Assembly: GCA_903958995.1 (NCBI GenBank)
Contig: CAJBVG010000054.1
Span: 1-7,759 of the forward strand
DNA: 7,759 nucleotides
Source: an uncultured bacterium
GTDB lineage: Bacteria; Bacteroidota; Bacteroidia; Sphingobacteriales; Sphingobacteriaceae
Reading direction: 5' to 3'
Both the position numbers and the translations under genes were made by a program. Below the pieces are notes generated by a model. The model made no database searches. It saw only the letters and a program-made list of their open reading frames with translations, and was not told where the DNA came from. This document shows, piece after piece, positions 1-5,899 of the stretch (positions are counted from its first letter, which is position 1; the number at the start of each line of letters is the position of its first letter).

Positions 1-55
1 TCGTAGTTCGTAACTCGTAATTTGCACTCCCGATAGCTATCGGGATGCACATTTA
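1..55. repeat. Heptad repeats plus 18-bp palindrome downstream of kup
   Basis: Positions 2-22 are three consecutive 7-bp units, CGTAGTT, CGTAACT and CGTAATT, which differ only at units' fifth and sixth bases. They are followed at 28-45 by the perfect palindrome TCCCGATAGCTATCGGGA. The palindrome's stem can be extended by TGCA (23-26) pairing with TGCA (46-49) if C27 is bulged. In the kup direction (minus strand) the hairpin lies just after the stop codon but no T-tract follows it, so it is not a standard intrinsic terminator; it could protect the mRNA 3' end. I recall similar CGTAATT heptads and this type of palindrome as scattered intergenic repeats in Bacteroidota, but could not check that here. 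A further CGTAGTT lies at 79-85 inside the kup coding tail. Confidence 0.6.
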
Positions 56-1993
56 CTAAACTCCTACTCTCTTCAACTCGTAGTTCTTTGTTTGCGAAAG
101 CAACAATGGCACTTGTTCTATGGTGACGAAACTTAGGTCTAATCCAAAACCTTTTTCTTCTGAAAGTGATAATTTTTTCAGCAAGAAATAGATTTGCATA
201 ATAATACGTTCGTACAATGGAAGTGAATTATCTGCTGATAATTTTTTCTCTAACACGATGAATTTAAAGTCGCCCGTAATATTGTGTTTGTGTAATGATT
301 CGTATCGACTCACAATATCCACTTCATTATTTTTCACTAAATCTTCAACCACTTTACGGAACAATACATTTATTTTCTGCTCGATACGGAAACCTAATTT
401 GAATTCGATTCGAATAACGTTGCCTGGTACTAAATGCACTACTTTGTATTCTGTTTTATAAGGCTCGTCTTCCACATCAACGTGTACAAACCAATAAACA
501 TCGGCACGTTTAGGCTGTTTCTGGAATATAGAATACATGATTTTCGCTTCAATTTCAGAAGTGAAATTAGATCCTGTTAAGTACACTAATTGAGATGCAT
601 ATTTAGGAACAGATTGATCTGCACTTAACTCTTTTAATATAGGTAAGTAATCATCAAGCTCTGAAAATCTCAAATAACGATTTCTAATTTTTCTTGCATT
701 AATCCAAGACCACATGATGGTAAATAAAACACCACCAATAAGAATTGTAACCCAACCACCATGAGTGAATTTACTTAAGTTGGCTACTAAGAATGATAAT
801 TCTATAGTCGCATAAATAGCTAGCAATACACCTACTAACCAATACGAGAATTTTCTAGTTAATAAATACACCATCAATAAAATGGTAGTCATTAACATGG
901 TTAAGGTGATTGATAAACCATACGCCGCTTCCATGTGTGTCGACTCTTGGAAATAGAGTACCACTGAACAACATCCAAACCATAATAACCAGTTTATGCT
1001 CGGAACGTATAATTGTCCTTTTGCATCAGTTGGATAATTGATTTTAACTTTTGGCCAGAAGTTTAAACGAACGGCTTCAGATATTAAGGTAAATGAACCA
1101 CTAATTAATGCTTGACTGGCTATAATAGTTGCTAAGGTTGCAAGGCCGATTCCATAAATTAAGAACCACTCTGGCATAATGCTATAAAACGGATTAGAAT
1201 CCATCACCGAACCACTATTGGTTACTAGCCATGCTCCTTGTCCAAAGTAGTTTAATAACAAACATATTTTAACAAAAGCCCAGCTTACGCGAATGTTTGC
1301 TCTACCACAATGACCTAAATCAGAATATAAAGCTTCAGCTCCAGTAGTACATAAAAACACTGCACCTAAAATCCAAAATCCTGCAGGGTTATTCACTAAG
1401 GTGTCGTATGCAAAATATGGATTTACTGCTTTTAATATTTCAGCATGCATGGTAATTTGCGAAACTCCCACAACACCAAGCATTGTAAACCAAAGAAACA
1501 TTATCGGACCAAATGCTTTACCTACGAAATTACTTCCGAACTGTTGAAATAAAAATAGAATGGTAATTATTACGATGACGATTGGAACGGTTTGAATATC
1601 TGGATATTTTAATTGTAAGCCTTCAATAGCTGAGGCTACAGAAATAGGAGGTGTAATAATTCCATCGGCTAATAAAGTACAGCCACCAATAATAGCGGGC
1701 AGCATTAACCATTTAGCTTTTCTTCGAACTAAAGTATAGAGTGAAAAAATTCCACCCTCCCCTTTGTTATCCGCTCGAAGTGTGATGATTACATATTTTA
1801 TCGTAGTTTGTAATGTTAAGGTCCAGAATATACACGAAATACCTCCGTATACAAGATCTCTATTAATAACATTTCCTTCTCCAATGATTGCTTTTAATAC
1901 ATATAAAGGAGATGTCCCGATGTCGCCGAATATGATACCTAAGGTAACTAATACTCCGGCTGCTGATATTCGATTAAGTTTATGCGCGTCCAA
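56..1993 (-). CDS. kup: Kup-family potassium uptake transporter, TTG start
   Basis: This is a 645-residue low-affinity K+ uptake permease of the KUP/HAK/KT family (K+/H+ symport in studied members), located in the inner membrane. Diagnostic segments are visible: FGDIGTSPLY at residues 22-31 in the first membrane helix, ADGIITPPISV at 108-118, TGAEALYSDLGHCGR at 216-230, SQALISGSFTLISEA at 292-306 and AYGLSITLTM at 356-365. Hydrophobic segments run to about residue 430, followed by a soluble C-terminal domain of about 210 residues, the usual architecture and length. The start is inferred to be TTG at 1993-1991: the first helix begins at once, no in-frame ATG lies nearby, and an in-frame TAA sits 33 bases upstream. 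No Shine-Dalgarno is seen. It is transcribed divergently from the cupredoxin-like gene. The leader is too short for a riboswitch, so no c-di-AMP control element is visible. Family assignment is very secure; the exact start is less so. Confidence 0.96.
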   Translation of the reverse strand: MDAHKLNRISAAGVLVTLGIIFGDIGTSPLYVLKAIIGEGNVINRDLVYGGISCIFWTLTLQTTIKYVIITLRADNKGEGGIFSLYTLVRRKAKWLMLPAIIGGCTLLADGIITPPISVASAIEGLQLKYPDIQTVPIVIVIITILFLFQQFGSNFVGKAFGPIMFLWFTMLGVVGVSQITMHAEILKAVNPYFAYDTLVNNPAGFWILGAVFLCTTGAEALYSDLGHCGRANIRVSWAFVKICLLLNYFGQGAWLVTNSGSVMDSNPFYSIMPEWFLIYGIGLATLATIIASQALISGSFTLISEAVRLNFWPKVKINYPTDAKGQLYVPSINWLLWFGCCSVVLYFQESTHMEAAYGLSITLTMLMTTILLMVYLLTRKFSYWLVGVLLAIYATIELSFLVANLSKFTHGGWVTILIGGVLFTIMWSWINARKIRNRYLRFSELDDYLPILKELSADQSVPKYASQLVYLTGSNFTSEIEAKIMYSIFQKQPKRADVYWFVHVDVEDEPYKTEYKVVHLVPGNVIRIEFKLGFRIEQKINVLFRKVVEDLVKNNEVDIVSRYESLHKHNITGDFKFIVLEKKLSADNSLPLYERIIMQIYFLLKKLSLSEEKGFGLDLSFVTIEQVPLLLSQTKNYELKRVGV

Positions 1994-2013
1994 GAAAAAT
2001 ATGATAAAGTGCT

Positions 2014-2021
2014 CAAATGTA
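2014..2021 (-). promoter_or_regulatory. Putative -7 box of the kup promoter
   Basis: On the minus strand this reads TACATTTG, an exact match to the Bacteroidota primary sigma factor -7 consensus TAnnTTTG. Twenty bases separate it from the TTG start of kup, nearly the same geometry as the transketolase promoter in this window (19 bases). No TTG -33 element occurs at the preferred spacing; the nearest, at 2049-2051, is 27 bases away, so the upstream half is weak or absent. Confidence 0.5.
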
Positions 2022-2099
2022 GTTTATAATATTGGAATTATAAGAGCACAACTTTACAAAATTGTTACAGAATTTAAAAATGGTTTTTACAAAAATCAT

Positions 2100-2107
2100 T
2101 ATCTTTG
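2100..2107 (+). promoter_or_regulatory. TAnnTTTG box abutting the cupredoxin-like start codon
   Basis: The sequence TATCTTTG matches the Bacteroidota -7 consensus exactly but ends only 3 bases before the ATG at 2111. Transcription from it would start at about the ATG, giving a leaderless or almost leaderless mRNA. There is no TTG at a suitable -33 distance (nearest 2062-2064), so a chance match in AT-rich DNA is possible. Confidence 0.35.
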
Positions 2108-2110
2108 GAT

Positions 2111-2740
2111 ATGTTGAAAAAATACACCTATTTATTAACCCTCATACTTTTGGCTACAGGGACTTCCCTGCTGGCTCAAAATACGTATGAAATTAAGGTT
2201 GGTGTAAACGGATATCATTTTGCTCCTCGCGTAACTAACTGTACTGTAGGAGATACCATTCGCTTTGTTTATGTTTCGGGTAATAATCCTACTCGATCAG
2301 ATGATGGGCAGAGCATCCCAACATTCAGCTTAACAAATAATAATCAATCAAAAGCATTCGTCATGACGTCTGCTGGTAGCATACCATTTTACAGTACAAC
2401 CCACGGCGATCAGAACGGTTCTGGCATGTCGGGTCAAATTAATGTGAGTGGTTTAAGTGCAAGTATTGCCAATAAATCCTTGGTAAGTTCATTGAGTGTT
2501 TTCCCTAATCCTGCCAACGATAAAATTAATGTAAACTTTGTAGTTAAAAGAGAGAATAATGTGTTAATACGCTTACTAGACGTGCTAGGCAACGATGTCG
2601 CTGTTTTAGCAAGCGACAAATATTCAGCAGGCGAATACCGCCAATCTTTTGCTGTTCCGGCAAGAGTTACTAAAGGATTATACTTCGTAAAAGTAAGTGT
2701 AGGTTCTGAAGTAGCCATCAAAAGAATCTCTATCCAATAG
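2111..2740 (+). CDS. Secreted cupredoxin-like protein with T9SS sorting domain, probably not copper-binding
   Basis: This 209-residue exported protein has three parts. A signal peptide covers residues 1-23 (lysines, leucine-rich core, cut near LLAQ). A cupredoxin-like domain spans about 25-113, with GYHFAP, VGDTIRFVYVSG and HGDQNGSGMSGQINV. A type A T9SS C-terminal sorting domain spans about 126-209, starting at SLSVFPNPANDKINV and ending GLYFVKVSVGSEVAIKRISIQ, so it should cross the outer membrane and be surface-attached or released. The copper site looks degraded. Family members usually have GNHPT and YYCxxHG here, whereas this protein has GNNPT (Asn59) and FYSTTHG (Ser95), keeping only His98 and Met106. 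I chose ATG at 2111 over TTG at 2105, which only adds two residues. It has its own strand and spacing and is probably monocistronic. The fold and sorting tail are well supported; the role is unknown. Confidence 0.88.
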   Translation: MLKKYTYLLTLILLATGTSLLAQNTYEIKVGVNGYHFAPRVTNCTVGDTIRFVYVSGNNPTRSDDGQSIPTFSLTNNNQSKAFVMTSAGSIPFYSTTHGDQNGSGMSGQINVSGLSASIANKSLVSSLSVFPNPANDKINVNFVVKRENNVLIRLLDVLGNDVAVLASDKYSAGEYRQSFAVPARVTKGLYFVKVSVGSEVAIKRISIQ

Positions 2741-2763
2741 TTTTTTTTAACATCTATGAATAA

Positions 2764-2795
2764 CTTGTTTGCATTCATTGCTCACAAGAGTTTTT
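2764..2795 (+). terminator. Weak candidate intrinsic terminator after the T9SS protein gene
   Basis: CTTGT at 2764-2768 can pair with ACAAG at 2784-2788, with an inner GCA/TGC pairing (2771-2773 with 2779-2781), and TTTTT follows at 2791-2795. The stem is short and has a 2x2 internal loop, so stability is low. Its position, between two separately promoted genes, is right for a terminator. Confidence 0.25.
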
Positions 2796-2812
2796 AGGGT
2801 TTTAGTTTTTCC

Positions 2813-2820
2813 TATCTTCG
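2813..2820 (+). promoter_or_regulatory. Putative -7 box for the FAH-M23-BCP operon
   Basis: TATCTTCG differs from TAnnTTTG at one position and lies 16 bases before the ATG at 2837, a spacing like that of the kup and transketolase boxes. The upstream region 2791-2810 is T-rich (TTTTTAGGG, TTTAGTTTTT) but has no clean TTG -33 element. The 96-bp gap and the preceding gene's separate structure support a promoter somewhere here. Confidence 0.4.
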
Positions 2821-2836
2821 CAGTAAACCTATTTCT

Positions 2837-3448
2837 ATGAAAATACTTGCCGTAGGTAGAAACTATTCTGAACATGCGAAGGAACTTAACAATCCAGTGC
2901 CTACAGAACCGGTTATCTTCCTAAAACCAGATACTGCTATACTTCGAGAGGGCAAACCCTTTTACTATCCTGATTTCTCAGAAGATATTCATTATGAAGC
3001 GGAGCTCGTTTTAAAAATCGGGAAAGAGGGAAAACATATTGCAGAACAATTCGCACTTAGCTACATCGAATCGATTAGTATTGGAATTGATTTTACTGCA
3101 AGGGATCTACAAGAGAAATGCAAACAAAAGGGATTGCCTTGGGAAATTGCTAAAGCATTTGACCATTCGGCACCAATAGGAAAATTTATTCCAATAGGAG
3201 ATTTCAAAGATTTGAAAAACATTTCATTCTCCTTAACAAAAAATAATGTGCAAGTTCAAAAAGGAAATAGTGCAGATATGATATTTTCGTTTGAACAAAT
3301 TATTGCTTATTTATCTACACGATTTACCTTCAAAAAAGGAGATTTGATTTTCACTGGAACGCCTGCAGGAGTTGGAAAGATTAGCATCGGCGAGCATTAC
3401 GAAGGATTTATTGGAGAGCAGCGTTTACTTAGCTTAGATGTGAAATAA
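2837..3448 (+). CDS. FAHD1-like fumarylacetoacetate hydrolase family protein
   Basis: This 203-residue cytoplasmic enzyme of the FAH superfamily closely follows the FAHD1/YcgM layout: VGRNYSEHAKEL at residues 6-17, EPVIFLKPDTA at 24-34, the metal-binding HYEAEL at 52-57 (Glu54, Glu56) with Asp85 in GIDFTARDLQ, then KGLPWEIAKAFDHSAP at 98-113 and the C-terminal GDLIFTGTPAGVG. Known relatives hydrolyse acylpyruvates or decarboxylate oxaloacetate using Mg2+ or Mn2+; which substrate applies here cannot be read from sequence. Length fits the short single-domain group. The ATG start is adopted because residue 1 leads directly into the conserved KILAVGRNY strand. No Shine-Dalgarno is present. It is the first gene of a compact operon: its TAA is followed directly by the ATG of the M23 peptidase gene, implying translational coupling. 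No aromatic-degradation genes are nearby, so a general metabolite-clearing role is more likely than a dedicated catabolic pathway. Confidence 0.93.
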   Translation: MKILAVGRNYSEHAKELNNPVPTEPVIFLKPDTAILREGKPFYYPDFSEDIHYEAELVLKIGKEGKHIAEQFALSYIESISIGIDFTARDLQEKCKQKGLPWEIAKAFDHSAPIGKFIPIGDFKDLKNISFSLTKNNVQVQKGNSADMIFSFEQIIAYLSTRFTFKKGDLIFTGTPAGVGKISIGEHYEGFIGEQRLLSLDVK

Positions 3449-5224
3449 ATGATGCGATTTAAAAAGATTTATCATTACGCTTTAAAAACAATTGCAACTT
3501 TTGGCTTATCACTTTTGGTCATCACTAACTTTGCTTTTAATTACTCTTATCCAAAATTGAATGATGTTGCAGATCGAGTATATCCGCAAGATTTTTTTCG
3601 TCCACCATTAGATATTCCCATTGTATTAGCAGGAACATTTGGAGAGATGCGTCCGAATCATTTCCATTCGGGAATCGATATTCGCACCAACTCACAAGAA
3701 GGCCTGCCGGTTTATGCTGTAGGCGAAGGTTACATTTCTAGAATTCGTGTACAAGCAAGCGGATTTGGATATGCATTATACATTACCCACCCCAACGGAT
3801 TAGTGAGTGTTTATGCGCATTTACAGCGCTATGCTCCTGAGTTTACTCAAGCCATGCGCAAGATGCAATACGAACTTCATTCTTTTGAAGTAGATTCTTT
3901 ATTACACCCCACTTTATTACCTGTTAAAAAAGGACAACTGATTGCATATAGTGGAAACTCTGGCGCATCACAAGGACCACATTTACATTTCGAAATTCGT
4001 GATGCCATAACCGAAGAAACGATTAACCCATTATTGTGTGGATTTGAAGTGCCCGATAAAGTAAACCCCTACATACAAGCTGTCACTATTTATCCACTGA
4101 ACGAAAATAGTTCGATTAATAACTTGAAAGTAAAGCAACGCTTTGCAGCTAGTGGGCGTCCTGAATACACCATAAACAATGGGAATATTATTAATGCATG
4201 GGGTACTGTAGGTATTGGGATCGAAGCTCTCGATTTACAAAGTAATTCGAATAACAACAATGGTGTTTATTCTATCGAACTAAAACAAAATGGTGAACGT
4301 ATCTATTTTTCAAAAGTAGAGCGCTTCTTTTTTAAAGATACCAGAGCAATAAATTCTCATTGCGATTTTAAAGAACGTAATAATTCTGGACGATGGGTTC
4401 AAAAAAGTTTTGTTGATCCAGGAAATCAATTGACCATTTATAAAGACCTTACTAATCGAGGCAGAATCGCTTTAGAACCGGGCGATATTTATAACATGGA
4501 ATATATAGTAAAAGATGTTAAAGGCAACACCTCTACATTAAAATTTACAATAAACTGCTTAGAAAAAAACCCATACGAACTTAAATTTAGCAATGTTAGA
4601 AATTCAAAAGATTTTTGGCCTTGCGAAGTTCAAAATAAATTCACATTAGGAAACTTTACAGCCACTTTCCCTGCATATACTTTTTACGATAGCATTTTAT
4701 TGTACAGAGCTATGAAACCAAGAGTAGGTAATGCTTATTCATCAAGCTACACCATTGGGAATAGTGATATTCCAGCACATGGTATGTTTGATGTTTGGAT
4801 TAAACCAGAACGCGAAATGACTCCGTTCCAATTATCGAAAGCACTTATTGTTCAAGCCGGACGAGGATCTGCAGGTGGGCTCTATCAAGATGGGGTTATT
4901 AAAGGGAAAGCAAAAACTATGGGGTCATTCTATATCGGAGTAGATTCAATTGCACCAAGTATAAAGCCTATTAACATTTCAAATGGTAGAAATTTAAGTA
5001 AGTCAGTTCGTATTTCTGTAAAAATTGGAGATAATTTATCTGGCATAAAATCCTATAAAGCTTATATCGATGATGAATGGGTATTGATGAACTACGATCA
5101 AAAATACGCCCTACTCTTTTATGTATTTGATGAAAATTGTGTCGAAGGAAAACATGTATTCCGTTTAGTTGTTACAGATATGAAAGATAATAAAAGTCAG
5201 TACTTAGCAAGTTTTACTAGATAA
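3449..5224 (+). CDS. Exported M23 family metallopeptidase with long C-terminal extension
   Basis: This is a 591-residue LytM/M23-type zinc endopeptidase, expected to act on peptidoglycan cross-bridges in the periplasm. Residues 1-33 form a signal peptide or N-terminal anchor (MMRFKK, then a hydrophobic stretch to about 30). The peptidase domain covers about 55-195: zinc ligands His73 and Asp77 in HSGID, His124 in VYAHL, and the HLHFEIRD block giving His178 (catalytic) and His180 (ligand). All expected active-site residues are present, so it should be active. Unlike many M23 enzymes the catalytic domain is N-terminal, has no coiled coil before it, and is followed by about 390 residues I cannot assign to a known fold, except that residues about 496-591 resemble an Ig-like domain (DSIAPSI, then DNLSGIKSY). 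The ATG abuts the preceding stop; an adjacent ATG at 3452 is an equal alternative. The stop is 1 base before the peroxiredoxin gene. Confidence 0.92.
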   Translation: MMRFKKIYHYALKTIATFGLSLLVITNFAFNYSYPKLNDVADRVYPQDFFRPPLDIPIVLAGTFGEMRPNHFHSGIDIRTNSQEGLPVYAVGEGYISRIRVQASGFGYALYITHPNGLVSVYAHLQRYAPEFTQAMRKMQYELHSFEVDSLLHPTLLPVKKGQLIAYSGNSGASQGPHLHFEIRDAITEETINPLLCGFEVPDKVNPYIQAVTIYPLNENSSINNLKVKQRFAASGRPEYTINNGNIINAWGTVGIGIEALDLQSNSNNNNGVYSIELKQNGERIYFSKVERFFFKDTRAINSHCDFKERNNSGRWVQKSFVDPGNQLTIYKDLTNRGRIALEPGDIYNMEYIVKDVKGNTSTLKFTINCLEKNPYELKFSNVRNSKDFWPCEVQNKFTLGNFTATFPAYTFYDSILLYRAMKPRVGNAYSSSYTIGNSDIPAHGMFDVWIKPEREMTPFQLSKALIVQAGRGSAGGLYQDGVIKGKAKTMGSFYIGVDSIAPSIKPINISNGRNLSKSVRISVKIGDNLSGIKSYKAYIDDEWVLMNYDQKYALLFYVFDENCVEGKHVFRLVVTDMKDNKSQYLASFTR

Positions 5225-5225
5225 C

Positions 5226-5681
5226 ATGGCAGCACTAAAAGTAGGGTCAAAAGCCCCAGCATTTAAAGGGAAAGATCAAGATGGAAATTCAATTTCATTA
5301 AGTGATTTCAAAGGGAAAAAATTAATTGTTTTCTTTTATCCGAAAGATAACACGCCAGGCTGTACCGCTGAAGTATGTAGCTTACGCGACAATTACGCTT
5401 TACTTCAAAAAAACGGATTTGAGTTATTAGGCATCAGCGTTGATGATGAAAAATCTCATCAGAAATTTATTACTAAACATAGTTTGCCATTCCCATTACT
5501 TGCAGACACCGACCAAAAGGTAGTCAATGCTTTTGGTGTATGGGTAGAAAAAAGCATGTACGGAAGAACCTATATGGGCACTGCTCGTAAAACATTTATC
5601 ATCGATGAAGAAGGGAAAATTTCTAACATCATTGAAAAGGTTGATACGAAAGACCATGCTAATCAGATACTCGATGCTTAA
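5226..5681 (+). CDS. bcp: Thioredoxin-dependent peroxiredoxin, BCP/PrxQ type
   Basis: This 151-residue cytosolic peroxiredoxin reduces hydrogen peroxide and organic hydroperoxides with electrons from thioredoxin. The active-site block FYPKDNTPGCTAEVCSLRD places the peroxidatic cysteine at Cys46, with Thr43 and Pro44 of the PxxxT/SxxC motif region before it, and the resolving cysteine five residues later at Cys51, the spacing of the atypical two-cysteine E. coli BCP type. The later segments GISVDDEKSHQKF, LPFPLLADTDQKVVNAFGVW and the C-terminal TARKTFIIDEEGKI are standard for the family, and length is normal. It has no signal peptide. It is the last gene of the operon; its ATG comes one base after the M23 stop. 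The link between a cell-wall peptidase and a peroxiredoxin is not obvious and may simply reflect shared housekeeping expression. Confidence 0.96.
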   Translation: MAALKVGSKAPAFKGKDQDGNSISLSDFKGKKLIVFFYPKDNTPGCTAEVCSLRDNYALLQKNGFELLGISVDDEKSHQKFITKHSLPFPLLADTDQKVVNAFGVWVEKSMYGRTYMGTARKTFIIDEEGKISNIIEKVDTKDHANQILDA

Positions 5682-5714
5682 ATAGAAATAGTTTGCTGCC
5701 GTCATTAAAGAACA

Positions 5715-5738
5715 AAAGCCTCAATTTCTTGAAGCTTT
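5715..5738. repeat. Hairpin-forming inverted repeat after bcp
   Basis: AAAGC (5715-5719) and TCAA (5721-5724) pair with TTGA (5729-5732) and GCTTT (5734-5738) around a TTTC tetraloop, with one C/A mismatch. On the plus strand no T-tract follows beyond the stem, so it is at best a non-standard terminator or an mRNA 3'-end stabiliser for the FAH-M23-BCP transcript. It begins 34 bases after the bcp stop. Confidence 0.35.
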
Positions 5739-5818
5739 CGACCTAACTAAACTAAATTAAATTACCTTACTTCTTTAACGAGAGATTTTGCAAAATGTTA
5801 CAACAATAATTTAATTTC

Positions 5819-5848
5819 TCAATACACATTACCCAATAGTCAATACAC
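5819..5848. repeat. 9-bp direct repeat, 21-bp period, upstream of the transketolase promoter
   Basis: TCAATACAC occurs exactly at 5819-5827 and again at 5840-5848, a start-to-start distance of 21 bp, or two helical turns. An additional CAATA core lies between them at 5834-5838. The second copy ends three bases before the TTTG at 5851. The face-of-helix spacing and position suit an activator binding site, but the copies are short and this is inference. Confidence 0.35.
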
Positions 5849-5851
5849 GCT

Positions 5852-5880
5852 TTGCTTCTCGCAATATTTTACTAAATTTG
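5852..5880 (+). promoter_or_regulatory. Promoter of the transketolase-VWA operon
   Basis: TTG at 5852-5854 (within TTTGC) is the -33 element and TAAATTTG at 5873-5880 an exact TAnnTTTG -7 element, separated by 18 bases, within the range known for Bacteroidota primary sigma promoters. The -7 box ends 19 bases before the ATG at 5900, giving a leader of about 15 nt. It is the only box in the window with both halves well placed. Confidence 0.65.
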
Positions 5881-5899
5881 AAGCTTAATATAACCCAAT

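Larger units (their letters stand above)
5682..5899. other. Intergenic region between bcp and transketolase
   Basis: These 218 bases contain no gene that I can support. From left to right they hold a hairpin (5715-5738), a CTAA-rich low-complexity run (5743-5764), a 12-bp palindrome ATTTTGCAAAAT (5785-5796), a 9-bp direct repeat (5819-5848) and a promoter (5852-5880). The 9-mer TTGAAGCTT occurs twice, at 5729-5737 in the hairpin arm and at 5878-5886 across the end of the -7 box. The region probably includes the 3' untranslated end of the FAH operon and the control region of the transketolase operon. Confidence 0.6.

Noticed and set aside
258..461. A 67-codon plus-strand open frame
   Set aside because: It is antisense to the soluble C-terminal domain of Kup and shows no recognisable features.
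1994..2110. Riboswitch or other structured leader before kup
   Set aside because: The likely transcription start leaves only about 16 nt of leader, and no conserved structured RNA element is visible.
1764..2117. A 117-codon plus-strand open frame across the kup N-terminal region and divergent promoter region
   Set aside because: It is antisense to the conserved first helices of Kup, its composition is unlike a protein family, and it overlaps the opposing promoter and the start of the T9SS gene.
2434..2778. A 114-codon minus-strand open frame
   Set aside because: It lies antisense to the T9SS sorting domain, which is clearly the real coding strand.
5496..5705. A 69-codon minus-strand open frame
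   Set aside because: It is antisense to the peroxiredoxin C-terminal half.
5785..5796. Palindrome ATTTTGCAAAAT as an operator
   Set aside because: It is only 12 bp, almost all A/T, and 56 bp upstream of the -33 element; chance occurrence is likely.
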